This document shows, piece by piece, positions 13,101 to 28,100 of a stretch of 64,000 nt of DNA (position 1 is the first letter of the stretch; each line of letters starts with the position of its first letter). The notes under the pieces are model-generated. The model had not been told where the DNA came from, made no database searches, and worked only from the letters and a program-made list of their open reading frames with translations. The DNA comes from Branchiostoma floridae (taxonomy: Eukaryota; Chordata; Leptocardii; Amphioxiformes; Branchiostomatidae), in contig NC_049994.1 in assembly GCF_000003815.2 (NCBI RefSeq), positions 14,584,319-14,648,318 of the forward strand. The letters run 5' to 3'. Both the position numbers and the translations under genes were made by a program.

Positions 13101-16100
13101 ATCATGTCTCTCCTTGCTTAGAATCTCCACATTCAAGCTTTGTTTCAAATTTCTTTTGGTAGCTTGTACTGAAAATTAGCCATATTGTGGAAAATGGTAC
13201 ATTATTGGTTTAAGATTTTAAGGCACTGAAGACTTATCCAAGGCACTGAAGATATTTAAAGGATGAACATTAACCCCTGTGTCTGGTTCCCTGCTGCTGA
13301 AAGGTTCCCTACTTTTAACTAGTCAACAGTCAAGCTTTACATGAACTTGTATGTACTTCAGAAGTCTTCAGTATCTTGAAAAATGAGACACTACATGTTT
13401 TGGAGTTTTAGTACCAAAGGCAATTATCATTTAGATACTTCCAGGATGAACATTAACCACCATATCTGGTTCCCTGCTGCTGAAAGGTCCCCTACCTTTC
13501 GCTGTCCCCCCAGGCCATCACGGGAGACGCCGCCGCCGCCACGGGAAACCTCTCTTCCTCGTCGTCAACGGTTACCAGCTCCGAGGCCGCCATGGCGGAA
13601 GCTGAGCTGAGGGAGATGGAAGAAATGGTCGCCAAAGGAGAAGACCTTGGTACGTCCTTATCTAGAGTGCCAGTTCTTTCATTTTTCCTCTAAAAATTTT
13701 CTTCAAAAACCTTTTGGCTATGTTAACATCTTTCATGTGGATAATGTATCCAGTTTTTACTCAATAAACCAGCATTATTGTTATTCTGTACGCTTTGTAT
13801 ATTGTGCATTCTGAGCTTTACTTTTCGGGGCCTCTAATTGCCTAGAGATCTTCTGTAGAAATGGTATTCAGTGAATCAGTCTGATTTCATCCCATCATTG
13901 CAATCATTTTCAAGTTCATTAAGTGGCCTCTATCATTTTTAGATCCCAATTATTTGATAACAGTGCAATTGAAAACAAAAAAATGGTTTAGCCATCATGA
14001 CGTGGTTATGGCTTTTTTCTTTGACAGTACCGACGAATTTTACTTTGTTGTTTCGTAATCAATTCTGCAGGCACATATAGGTATGGAGTGTGCTTCTCTG
14101 TTTTCCTTTGATCTCTTGTGTTGACTTCTGTTTGGTTTGCGGTGTGTTGAGTCGCGTGTTTTGCCCAACAGGGGAGGCAATGGACGATCTTGTCTTTGCA
14201 GCTGGAAAAAAGGAGGGAGGGATGGAGCTGATGAGAACAGCCCAAGACCCCCTGCAGAGCTCCCATGATTCCCTGATGTCGACCAATGAGGACAGTTTTT
14301 CCAGTATGGATATTGACATGTCGGTAAGTGGAGGTTAAGTCCAGGTGGTTGAACTGTGGTTATGATAAGCCATGGTCTTTTCCAGTGGGTTTTGCTTTCA
14401 ATTTTTCCAGAAATGGGTGAATAGATGCTGATTGCTTACTGACCAAAATTGGATTTTTGTAACACATGATTTATATAAAAAAAATATAACCTGAATGACA
14501 AGAAAACACAACTTTAATTTTTCTTGATATATGAAATTTGTTGGGCATTATGTAAAATTTTCTTTTGCTCAGTGATCACAGCTTCTAGTGGAATGAGGTT
14601 GTTACATAATATTTCGGTGACAAAAATGATATCTTTTCAGCTGCATAAAAGGTTTTCTTTTGGGTGTTTTGTTTTTTGTTCCAGCAATTTTTATAAACCT
14701 TTTGTTTTTGTGTGGTGTTGTCCTGACTATGGATTGTTCAGGTCTTGGCAAGGAGGGTGGTGCTTGCGTGGTGAAGACTGGGACAAAGGCTACTGTCTCT
14801 TCTGGTGTAAAAGGGCCATAGCCCAATCAGACAAAATATTCAAAATGCTTTTGACAGTTTGCTTGGGTGCTGGCACAACAAGTGGTGTATACTTGGTGAA
14901 GTCTGAGATCTGGGCTACTCTCTCTTCTGTTGGAAAAAGGCCATAGCACAATCAGACAAAATACTCAAAATACTTAAAATGCTTTTGACGGTTCGCTTGG
15001 GTGCTGGCACAAGTGGTGCATGCCTGGTGAAGTCTGGGAGCTAGGCTACTCTTTCTTTTTCTGGTGAAAGGTTCATTGGCTAGCCAGTCAGACAGTTTGT
15101 TAGTGTGCTGGCACTCTGGGAGCTGGGCTACTCTCTGTTCTGGTGGAAAATTAGATAAACATCCTCAAAACATTTTTGTTTTATTGTTTGGGTGCTGGCA
15201 GTGGTGCATGTGCGGTGAAGCCTGGGAGCTGGGCTACTCTCTCTTCCTCTGGTGATCAAGGGTCATTGGCCAATCAGACAAACGTACTGAAAACCCTTCT
15301 GTCGATGTTTATAACCTACTCCCAGGCTTCACAGCGAGGGCCTCTGTGTCAGCCCCACTTCTGGCACCCGGCAGGGACGTCGTCGTTTTTCCCGGAGCAG
15401 TATCACCACCCTCCTCCTCCGTACCATTTAACGCCGAGGATGTACACACAGGCATGTATGATGCGAGCGTACGCTCCCCCAGGTAGTATACACATGGATA
15501 GTCAGGGTGGGGCGGGTATGATGTCCGCCTCTCCTTATTTGTCTGCCCTGTTGATACAGTCGTCGGGCGCGTCCACCTCCGCGGGCACTAGAGGCAGTAT
15601 GACGCCGCTCCCCATCCAGCACGGCAGCGGGAAACCCTTCGGAAAGAGAAAACTTGGTCCTGGCAGACCCAGGGTAGGTTTAATAGCCTGAATTTTCATT
15701 CTAAGTGATTCTGAAGAAAAGGGATGGGCGTCACTGGAAATGTTTGAAAGTAATCCCTGAATCTTAATCAGTTTACATCGTCTTTTGGTATGAGGGTAGA
15801 GAATTTTGAAAGAAGTAATTTCTCTTTGTTTACCTTGAACTTTTTTACTGTCACAATATGATAAGGCCAGCTTTATCAATCCTACAGCGGGTAGGTTTGA
15901 TTCTTTTGACAAGGATCTATTTGTCTCATTCATGACCTTTTTGCTAAGAAAAGGCCAAGGAGCAAGAGGATAGATTTGTGTCGCCTTACCCTTTCTCACA
16001 AAATATTCTCCTGGCTAGTTCTACTGTCACAAAATGATAAGGCCAGTTTTATTGATCCTAAAGGAAAGCTTGTCACCTATTTGAAAATATTGCACTTTTA

Positions 16101-19100
16101 GTACTTTCATTACCATCTAGAATATCATCAGATTAGATGCTTATTATATGATCTTTGCAGAACTTGTTTTGAACAATGTTGAACTTGAAGATATTTTTTT
16201 TTATTTTCCGATGTTTAGCAGGGCCGTGGTGCAGGTGCTCCCCCTGGCAGGAAGAGGCAGAAGCACGCCGGCCCGCCCGGCAAGAGGGGACCCAAGCCCA
16301 AATTCAAACAGGGAACTGTAGCACTGCCTGGCACTGTGGTAGGTTCAACTGTTATCATTCAACTTTGTCAACCTGCATTGAGCTTTTACAACAGTTTAAA
16401 CTTCTTTGTAATATGTAAACCCACAACCAATACAAATTTGGTACAGCATGGCTTAGCAGGTTGAAAGTTAAATTTATTTGCTGCATTGAGGTCATAGAAG
16501 GATATCTAATATGTAGTGAATCTTGTATGCTGTTGAGTTAATAATCATTGTTTCCAACTGGGGCTATGCATGACATAAGTACATACTTAATTCTATTAGT
16601 TATTGTCGAAAAGAATGAATCTGATAACTTGATTCTTGTTTAGTCCATTTTCCTCATGTGTTTATACCTTAACAAAAGTCCTTTTTTCTTGGGGGAAAAA
16701 AACTGTTTAGTGTTCTAAATTCTGGAGGATCTAAGATATGACATTGTGCTTTATTTGTTCCATCGAGGATCTATGATGTTTTTTTGTTCCATCATGTATT
16801 TTTGTAGTCTTATGTTGTTTGTGTGTTTGAAACTGCAATAAAGAAGTGTCCGTTTACAGGGAGGGTCTGGTACGGAGCCGTCCCCAGAGAAGCCCAGCAA
16901 GAGTAGTAAGAATGATGATGAGGATGAGGGCATGCACACCACGGTGGTGCTGTTCTCTACTGACGACAAGTTCACACTGATGCAGGTATGTCTGGTTACA
17001 GACTATCTCACACTTTAGCAACTCTTTCACTGGTCAGGCACATAGCCTGTATCATACAATCTGTGACTAGTGTGTAGCATGCACATTTACCAGAAAGGGT
17101 TGTGGTCCTTAGGATTGGGAATTTCCCTCATACAATAAACCTGTAAATACTGTCTATACATGTCTGTCTTCTCTGTCACGGCCATTTGCAGAATAGCTCT
17201 TCATTGAGCTTAACTGATTGGAGATCACTCTTACATTTTACTTTCAGTAGCTGCTTGGGCCCACTGTCCTGAATGTTTGTAGTCGTCATTTTTAGTCATC
17301 ATCGAAAAAAGAACCAAGACGTTTTACAAAACGTTCCTGACCATCCCCATGTTTGGATGGATTAGGTCTTTGTGAATTTGTAATAGAAGAGTTAAGTTGT
17401 AAGATTACTTAATTTTGTTGTTGTTCCCAGGACATGTGTGTGAGCTGTGGTAGTTTTGGGCAGAGCGCGGAGGGAAGACTGCTGTCCTGTTCACAGTGTG
17501 GCCAGTGTTACCACCCCTACTGTGTCAACATCAAGGTAAGATGACTAATATTTCCTGTGGTACATTTCTCTTGGCCGGATTAAATTATGCTACCTTTGAC
17601 ATTCTAAATGGCTGATGGAGAAAACTTGTTGGTCAGGAGAATTGGATCATTCTAAAGTGGTTAATTTCTCAGACGTCATCAACAGACAGTAGAAAGAGTC
17701 GGTGTAGGTGTTATTATTGACGTTTTGTTTATTCCTTGTTTATGTCCAGATCACCAAGGTGGTGTTGTCGAAGGGTTGGCGGTGCCTGGATTGTACAGTG
17801 TTATTATTGACATTTTTGTTTATTCCTTGTTTATTTGCAGATCACCAAGGTGGTGTTGTCGAAGGGTTGGCGTTGCCTGGACTGTACGGTGTTATTATTG
17901 ACATTTTTGTTTATTCCTTGTTTATGTCCAGATCACCAAGGTGGTGTTGTCGAAGGGTTGGCGTTGCCTGGACTGTACGGTGTTATTATTGACATTTTTG
18001 TTTATTCCTTGTTTATGTCCAGATCACCAAGGTGGTGTTGTCGAAGGGTTGGCGTTGCCTGGACTGTACGGTGTTATTATTGACATTTTTGTTTATTCCT
18101 TGTTTATGTCCAGATCACCAAGGTGGTGTTGTCGAAGGGTTGGCGGTGCCTGGACTGTACGGTGTGCGAGGGTTGTGGGAAGGCGAGTGACGAGGGGCGG
18201 TTGCTTCTCTGTGACGACTGCGACGTCAGTTATCACATCTACTGCCTCGACCCTCCCCTCACCAAGGTCCCCAAGGGAGGATGGAGATGTAAATGGTGAG
18301 TTGCTGTCCTTTCTTTTCCATATGTACAACATAGTATAACAAAAGATTGTGGAGGAATGGTAAAGAAAGCCAATACTTGAAATACCGGTTGTGTACAATG
18401 CACTTTTATAATCATACACAACTATCTAGATGCCCCAATGATGGCTTCACAGTTGAAGAATATATTTCCACAGAAGTGTGTCAGAAACACTGGATAGGAC
18501 CAAAAGCTAGAGGTCCCAAAAGAAATGAAGTAGGGGTTCATCCCAGTGTGAGTCGATCAATCCCTCCTAAGTTACAGTTTGGTCTTACGTGTCCTATATG
18601 TAATTTTGCAAAAACTTGTGTAAGTTATGCATTAAGACGATTTACCAGTAATGCAAAACAGCGACAAAAAAAGTCACATGTAAGAAACATTTTGATTGAC
18701 TTTGGTTATATTTTTTTCGCAGGTGTGTGTGTTGTACCCAGTGCGGTGCCACCTCCCCAGGGTATAACTGTAAGTGGCAGAATAACTACACCCAGTGTGG
18801 GCCCTGCGCCGCCATGGTCACCTGTCCACTCTGTCATCAGAACTACCATGACGACGAGCTCATCATACAGTGTTCACAATGCGAAAGGTGGGGACAGTTG
18901 TTACTGATGCCTAGAAATAGAAGATTTATGTATTGAGAAAATCAAGGTTTTCTCCAACTTTAAGAAATTTGACTCACTGGAATTTTAGACTGAAATCATT
19001 CGGTCTTCCTCATTATGTAAGATGGGGAGGGTTGTCACAGAGGGATCTGATCTTGTCTCCCAAATTGTAGAAATAGAAGATTCATATGATGAGAAAATTA

Positions 19101-22100
19101 AGCTTTACTCCAACTCAGAAGAAATTCAACTCACCAGATTTTTCTAATAGCTTGTGTTTGTACTTTGCAGAAGCAAATCTTGTTATGTTTTTGGCATTTT
19201 ATTTTCCTGTTGATATCTATACTGAAAAGTCATTGCACCTTGAATATGTGTGTCCTTTCTATCTTAAAACTATTGTTCAGCAGAGTAGTTTCAACTGTAA
19301 ACTTCAATCACCACAGACCCTCCTTTTCTACAGGGAAAGTTACTAAATCTGAAAGTTCCACTGCAATCTCTCACATGAAATGACCCTGATGTGTTGTTTG
19401 CCTATGTACTACATTCCAGTGAGATAGCCAGTACTCGTTATGAGTAGAAGTCCCAAAAATGTTCTATTCCATCTTTTCAGGTGGTTACACTCAGAATGTG
19501 ACGGGATGCACTCGGAAGATGAAGCAGAGAGAGCAGCAGACGCCGGGTACCACTGCGTCATGTGTCGCCCTCGCACCCAACCCTCCCCTGCCCACCCACC
19601 TCCTACCTCAGTCCACAGTGGCGCGGCAGACTCCAAGGGACCAGCAGCCCACCCGTTCACCAGACTGGCCATCACAGAACCAGGTAAATTACACTAAACA
19701 CTAAAAAAAAAAAAACACTATCTACAAAGTTTGCACTTCTGCAGACAAAAGGGGGTGATTGCATGATTTCTCCAAACATATTGGTTTCTTCTGAACTTTA
19801 CATTAATGCACTTTCTGCTCTTACTGCATGTTTGAATGTCGGCAAAAATAATATGTTCACCCCCTATAATACAAACAGTTATTTCAAATTCATTTTTATC
19901 ATTTCTAAGAAAGAGACCATGTAAAGGACACAAATAGCATAAAAAACCAAATGTGCCAGTGAAGTTCTGATTTCTTTCAAGTATGAAATAAGATCTTTAT
20001 TATCAATAAAAAGATGTAGAATCGTGCCTAAGGTGTAGAGTTGCTGTTCCAGAATCCAAGCCGAGGCCACCGCAGGAGTTTTCAGTGGAGGGTGTGTTGC
20101 TAACGGAGACGGGGCTGCGGCAGATCGAGAGCCTGTCCATCACCCCGCCTCCCAAGCAGAAGCGGGTGCGAAGGCGACCGCGACTTGCAGCGGCGGCTAG
20201 TCTGTCCCTGCTACACTCCCTGGCTGACCCCAAGTCAGAGGTGTCACAGGCTCTGGAACAGGGCGAAACTGGCGAGGGAAAAGGTAGGGCCAAAGTACAA
20301 TCTTTTAGATGTACCGTACAGTCATATCTGCCTAATGACCAATTAGGGTACCAATAGAAACTGGTCTATGTGGACAGGTGGTTTCTTAATAGACAGTCCC
20401 TGTTACACTCCCTGGCTGATCCCAAGTCTGAGGTGTCCCAGGCTCTAGAACAGGGGGACTGGCGAGGGAAAAGGTGGGTCTCTTATTTTTTAATTCGTAA
20501 TCATAAAGACAGCATCACACAGTGTAGAACAAGCTTTTTGAAAGAGTCTACAAGCTCAAAAGGACATTTTTGTTAGAGCCGGTATCCCCTTGATTTATTT
20601 CTTCACATTTTCAGTCAAATTTTACCAGAGTTGACAAAAAAAATACCAAAGAACCAAGAAATCATATCAGTGAGTGCTTTTTAGTGGGGCCTTTGGATCA
20701 CTGCACAAGATTTTGCGGAATTTGCTGGTTATGGTCAAGCATTGCTAATGATATGCAAAAGAGATCTAGTTGGGACATAGTTTTTTTTGTATCCTGAATT
20801 TTGTCATATGCTACATGTAAGCTAATGTCCACTTTATGTCTGACAGATGCGAATGACCCAGACTTTGATCCTGGTCCCGAGCACCACCGAGATGAACCGG
20901 GGGACGACTCCATGGACATGTCTACTACGGACCCTACCAAACCTGGGGAGGGGGGAGCCAAACAGAAGAGGAAGTACAGGAGAGGTCTCAGACCAGGTAC
21001 AACATCTTCTAGTTCTACCTCCTTCTTGATTTCTTAAGATTTTCCTGTTTAAGGACCACAGAAAGAATAGCTGGAATTGTGGGTCCAAATAAAGTCCTCT
21101 TGTGTAAGAAGTTTTCCTTGTTTCTTGTAGCCTGGTATGTAACCTATTTTAGCTCTGGTTGGTTCCAGATTTCTTCCTTGCAGATTAGCCTGGCTGGTGT
21201 ACCCGTCAAAATGTTTGGTCCTTACACCCAGCATTATTTTAGGCATTAGCAGTGCAATGGTTGTCAAACTTACAAGTGCTTGCTTGTGAAAATATTTAAG
21301 TGCCAATTTTAATGTTTGGGTGCCAGATAGTGCATCAAGAGAGGTGATCAGAAAACTAAACTTGAGCAAGAATAAGAATAGATACCTGGCCAGTTGCTAG
21401 TACACACATGTCTGAAAACAAAATGTTTACCTTGTTTTACCCCGTTTTGCAGGGATTGGTGGTTTCTTTGCCAGACATAGAACCAGGCCCAGTTTCATGG
21501 GGAGGGGACGAGGGGCCGTTCCCAGGACAGGCATGGCACCTGGTCTCCAGGCAACAGTTGCTAGGGCACCGCCCGCTTCCCTGGGAGAAGGTAACTGATT
21601 TTCTTACATGTCAAACATTTATACATTAGAGTCAGATGATGTTATAATATAAATCTTTTTTATTGGTACATGACTGTGTACAAGTCGTGGAATGTGATTC
21701 AAATGTAGTGATCCACCAATCAGGAGAAGCTATTCTGTTGTGTAGGGAAGAAGAAAGGGGATCTACTGAAAAAGTAATTTGCAATGAAAAATGAATGAAA
21801 AACTCAGAGTCAGCTTACAGCTGTGACTTATGTGACAGAGACTGCCATTCTCGTATAGCACTGTTAATCTACAGCAAAAGCCTTAAAATAGATATGACTT
21901 GTGATTTTATCATGGTCCCACAAGATACATTAATTTCGTATGTGTCTCAGTCTCCGATACTTTTACAGCAGGGAACTTTGTGGATGCCCCAGAGGAAGAA
22001 CAGCTGTTGGAGGCAGCTGGCCCGACCGTGGCTGCAGCTGCGGCAGCAATGCCAGCTATACCAGCACCTGAAGCACCCCTGTCGGGAAAAGTGGTCCGGC

Positions 22101-25100
22101 CCAAACGGAAGAGAAAAAGAAAACCTGGGCTGAAGGAGTCTTATCCTGAGTATCTACAAGTGAGTAACAATTGAATGGCAGCATCTTAAAAGGGTTAAGG
22201 CAGTTCCGTAGCCTTTTTGAGGCCATATAATTTTGCTATCCACTGTGTCTAGGGCAATCGAACATGTCAAACATACTTGTCAATACCTGCCCACGCACCA
22301 AATATTGCAAAGATCCTTCCACAACATCCCTAGTTATGCTGTCCACAAACAGAGACAAAAACAGTACTTTCTTTGCAAAGATAGTATGGACACATGTTTG
22401 TCTTTTTGATCAACATGTATGTTCTCCCTACAGTGAGTCTATCTAGTAGATGTACCACTACTTTCTAACACTAACAGTAAACAATACAAAGAGGATTGAA
22501 ATCTTCAGCTTTTAATTTGAATGTATTACTAAAGCTAGCTAACATTTAAGCAAGGAGCTTTTATCAGGCTCCTTGATTTAAGGGAACAGAAACAGATTTC
22601 ATAATTAAAGGAACCTACCATTTATCCACAGGAGGCGTTCTTCGGCAAAAGTTTGTTAGACACCAGTCGGACTAAAGACGGGCAGGTGAACCTGGACACC
22701 CCCTCGGACGAGGAGAGAGGTGGTACGTCCCAGGGACCCATGATGCACCAGCCTGTGCACCCTGCTGGTGCGGAAGGGTTCCCCCTAACTGCTCCTGGTG
22801 GTATTGCAGGACAGCCGCAACCACATGCAGGGCCACAACATGCGCAGTTCCTGGCAAACCAACCTCCTCACACGGACCATCCTCACCATGGTAAGGACTT
22901 GTTGTCTGTATGCATTTATGAAGGCTAGAACAATATTCAAATAAAATTCAGTCTTTACATTCTCACTTACTCATGACAGGATACAAGCTCTATAACTTGG
23001 AGATATACTGAAGAAATGAATGAAATCTTAATTGATACAAGAAAAGTACATTGACTTTCATAAGGTCTATTACGACTACGTATACTACATAAAAACAGAC
23101 AAGTGTACACAGATACATTTTGAGTCTAGCATGTCATTTGCACTAGTGGTTCTAAGGTATAAACCTTGTTTGATATATTTGAATTAAGGTTCCCACGAAG
23201 GTGTCCAACCAAGTTGTTGGTTACCCTTCAGGAGAGATAGGAGAGCATTTTTGGAGAACTTCTGGACAACAAAATTGAGATGTCTTGACAGTCTTGTTGT
23301 GGAAAAGGATGTCTTTGATCATTATTAGCGTCTTGTTTTAAATTAAAGGTCCCATGAAACAGTCCAACCAAGTTGTTGGTTACCCTTCAGGGGAGATGGG
23401 AGAAACTGGCGAGATCGAAATGACCGAGGATGACCCTCGAAAAACTGAGAGCATTCTTGAAGGACTTGTGGACGCCTTTGATCATTATCAGCATTTTGTT
23501 TTGAATACTGTAATTCCTGATTTTTTCACTGTAATGTTATGTTCACTGTTTTCACGGTGACGACTGTAACGTGAACTTATCATTACCGATAAAAAATAAT
23601 TCACAGACTTTTTTCATGTGCACTTGCCTCGACAGTGAACATATAGTTCCGAGAACAAGTTCAATTTTCTCAGACCGTGAAAATTTGGTACCGTGAAGAT
23701 AAAGTGATTTACAGTATTTAAGGTTCCATGAAGGTGTCTGACCAAGTTGTTGGTTACCCTTCAGGGGAGATGGGAGAGACCGGTGAGATCGAGATGACCG
23801 AGGACGACCCTCTGGGTCTGCTTCCACACGAGCTGCCACATGATGATGAGATTATGAGTGTCCTCATGGGGGAAGACCTCGGCAAGGCTACAGAAGGTGA
23901 GGAGTGACAAGAGTCTGTTTTTCAGATGTTCTCACATCTCTGTCTTTCACGTAGGGGTTTTATTGATAAATTTACTAATGAATAAAAAAAGTCAAAATGG
24001 TATCCATGTGCTGGGGAGCATATTATAAATTGTTCACCTATCTTTAAATTTGCCCCAAAAACATTGGCCCTTGTGCTTAAGAAGCTAGGTATCATGGCCA
24101 AATATTTTTAGCGGTAAAGAAGAGTTTAAGTCATGCCATTTGTTAACTTGAAAATGGCGGATTTTGAAGACCAGAACTGTTTCAATTTTGTACGACCAGG
24201 TCAGTTTTTAAGCCGCAAATTTAGGGCTTTATGGCTTTATTAGGATTTGAAACCTCAGATTTGTCTCTATAGGTTATTCTATAAATCTTTTTCTATGAAA
24301 GCTCTTACACTTTCGGTTGCTGTGGTTGTTTTCTCTAATGCTTGTTCTTTTAATTCTTCTTGTCAAGAGTAAGCAATGCATCCAAAGTTGTTTTTATAGG
24401 GCTGTGATTTACCTTTCATCTTTACAACACAGCTACTAGTGATAAGGTGGCCATAGAAGCTGGCTTGCAGTGCTATTCTAAGAACTTGGTGGCCTCTTCT
24501 GCTGTACATAGCTGTGGTGGTAGCCTCTCCGCTCCCTCTAAGCCTTCTGCACGAATTCTCTCCCCCTCTCTAGGATTGGATCTTGCCTCAGTAGCTGTCG
24601 AGCACGCAGAAAACTCCCAGGGTTCGCAGAACGGTGACGGGGAAAACCAGTCTGATCCCAGCAAGGAAAATAACCTAGACCCGCAATTCGAAAATATCCT
24701 CAGTCCTGCAGCGCTAGATAAAATGGTTACTGAAGGTAGGGGAGCCGCCCTTCGACTAACACCACCCTTGTCTATGTTGTCTGCACTATCATGCTCACCT
24801 TTGTTTTTCTATCACTACATTGTTCTGAGTTTGGGGCAGCTTTGCATGGCCCTTTGCTTAACCTAACCATAGATTATCAGCAGTTCAGAATAACTTGCCA
24901 TGATAATTTTATATGTATTAGTGTCCTTTTACCATTGCCTGAAAGGGGTTAAATTGACTTGAGAATTTCACAGAGCATTAAAGACCAGTAGATTTGCCTA
25001 CTAAATCTAGTAGCATGGGTCTTGATAACCTTTTGTTAAATTCAGGTGTTTTGTCCTATCACTATGTCCTGGTTCAGCACTTAGCCCATGTGTGAATTGT

Positions 25101-28100
25101 TGAATAGCAAAACAAACAACTGTGTTGTGTAGGTAGCTGGAGAAATACAAAAGCCACTAATGGTTAGTATTACTGTATTTTCTTAAATAAAATATGTACC
25201 CCAATTAAAATAGGCACCCCTGATTTGAGGCAAGTGTCAGACAGATCTTTGGGACTGAAAGTATGCAACCCTTCTCCACCAATTTTGAAGAGACATTGAA
25301 CTGGATAAAGTCAAATTTATGATGTTTTTCCGAGATTATTGTGCATAAAATAATGTAGGGTTACACTGTCATTGTCTCTATAAACTTGTCAATCGTCTAC
25401 TGCAACATTCAGTTTTGAACCGTTTAAACAATGCGTACTTTATTCAAGAAAATACGTTAGTAATAATGTGTGTGTTGCTTTAAGTCTCTTATTCTCATCT
25501 GCTTTCATATTACACATGAACAAGTCTGTTATCATTTTTGAACCTTTAATTTTGACTCTTTATATTGCCCTAACGTAGTCATCCTTTACATAAACAATGC
25601 TTCTTTTCAAAGCAGAGAGCCTATGAAATCCTTACTCAAGGAATTTTTCTTAGGTACAGACCCTAAGTGAAATTTTGGGCACTGGACATCCGGATAATGT
25701 TAATTTAGGCCGTGAGAAATGATGGAGAATTCAGTCCATACAACACTGCTGAAGGGACAGTGTATATTTCAAACTTCATAACAGCTAGGCTGCTTCAATA
25801 ATGACTTCAAATTTATCAGTTACATAACCTTTCAAATTTGAATGCTGAATTTCTCTAGCAATTCATACTGCAAGCCTACTTGGTAGCAGTATCATGATAA
25901 GAATAAAATATAGTCTTAGAAATAGATCTTGCATTTTTATATGTGTAAAGTTGAGTAGTCTACAAATCAATGTTATATTTTCCATGTGTAAAGTAGTCTA
26001 CAGATAGATTTATATTTTCCATGTGAACTGCAGGTCTGGCTGAGATGGACAGTAAGGATGTGGAAGACCTGTTCTCAGAGGTTCTGAGTCCCGACAGTAG
26101 GGAACAACAGGGCACACCCACACCTCAAGGACTGCCTGGCACTCCCACAAGTAAGATGTCTGCTAAGGATTGGGCCAAAAAATAGTGTTATGATAGCCTT
26201 GTGGTTGAATTTGAATGAAAAGGTCTTGGGTTTTGATACCTTGCAAGCCCCAATATTGTTCCCTTGGGAAAGGCACTTTATACCTATTTCCTTACTCAAG
26301 AAGTGAAAATGATTATCACATTTGTTCGGTTATGGGTTTCTCTCAGATGAGATGTAAAGCTGGTAGTACCCCACTGCACTTACTAATTTGAGTCTAGGAG
26401 TATTTCCTGTAAGTGGGTCAATCATAGAACCCAGTTTACGCTACAATTTGTAAGGGTACCTTTAGACTTAGCTGGATATGTGAGACTAGCAGATACGCAG
26501 ACATTGCATTGATTGGAAATGGGAATTAATTTTTGTCTAGTTTTTAGATGTTACAATTTTCTCTCTTTTGTTTCAGCATCCAGTCAGGAGCCTACATTTC
26601 CCATGGGCCACCCCATGGGACCACCCATGCCTCAGCCACACCCTGGTTTCCATGACAACATGCCGCGCCCTCCTCCACCATCAAACCTGCCGCTTGGTGG
26701 TCCCCCCTTTCCTCTGCCTTCGCAGCCTGGCTTTCCTCAGGACTTTGCCAGGTGGGGCTAAAATACCTTCATTCAGAGACTTCAGTGATACTTGTCATGT
26801 AATCCAACAGCTTACTTTCCTTGCAAAATGATAATTCTCCTTGCAACAAATAAGAATATTTAAACATATATATATCTAGTAGAAACATGGTTTTTGAACT
26901 GAAAGCTTGTCTGATGCAGGTACAATGTAGTTTTGAATGTTGGCTGTTACATGCACCAGTGCATGTAACAAACTTGGTGTAAAAACCCAATTGAAAGGGA
27001 AGAATAGCAAATTTGACCATACAGAAGTATTTTTAGCTTCATTTGCCAATAACATTAAAAGTTACTGATATTTTGCAAGCGGATGTTAGTTTTACTCACT
27101 TAGTTTTCTGCTTTGTGTTATCAATGACAAATTGTTTCTGAAATGATATTATGTAAAACTAACAGTAAAGCAAACCTCCATGTCAATATTTCCAGAAGGG
27201 AGCTTGGTTCAGACCTCCAGCCTCAGCTGGTTATAAAAACTTGGTGTTATTGAGAAATACAAAATAATGTAGATACGTGTGGGTCTGTGGTTAAGATGAA
27301 ATACCTTGTGTAAAACTAATGCTAAAACCAACCTCCTTGTTAATATTTCCAGAGGAGAGCTTGGTTCCCCGTTCAGCCCCACGTTCGAACCCCCCAGCCC
27401 CTGGCCAGCCGGAGGGGGCCCCCCTCCCGACGGGGAGCAGGGGTCGACGGCCGAGGGGATGACCAGGAACCAGTTCAATGTCATAAAGTGGGAGAAGGAG
27501 GAACAGCTGGGGGATGATGCTACCATCTCTGCTGTGCTGTACGCCAACATGCAGCATCCTGAGCTCAAGCAGCAGTACCCAGGTATGCTGGCACATTGGT
27601 ATTGCTTAAGCGTATATTTTTAAACCAGTAAGGCATTCAGTAATGTCATAGGCAGAGCTGTATAAAAGACCTGGCCCCCTGTCCTTTGATGGAAACTGTC
27701 TTGTTGGGATGGACAAAGACTTCAGAAAAAAAATCTGAATTACATGACATGAAACAGATGAAAAAATCTTGAAATGACATATTTAATTACGAAAATCACC
27801 AAGACGGGCTTCCAAACAGTGAAGCGGACAGAAAAAAAAAATAGCTGGAGACAGCCCTAATCATAGGCCTAAAATATGATACATTCCAATATCAAGGATG
27901 TCTCTTTTATGTTTTTATCCAAGTGGTTTATTCCTTGTTCATAACAGTTAATAATTATAGCTGCGAAATGTATTTTTGCTTATCTGCTTTTGTCTGTTTG
28001 TTTTTGTGATTCCCAATATACAAATTGCAGTGTTGCCATGTAACCACAATGCTGACATCTTGTCTACGGAACCAGAAGGCGGGGATAGTTTCAAACTACT

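Noticed and set aside
17708-18339. Overlapping 94-, 82- and 132-codon frames with repeating VVLSKGWRCLDCTV
   Set aside because: They read through the 91-bp exon/intron array in shifting frames. They are not a membrane or repeat protein gene.
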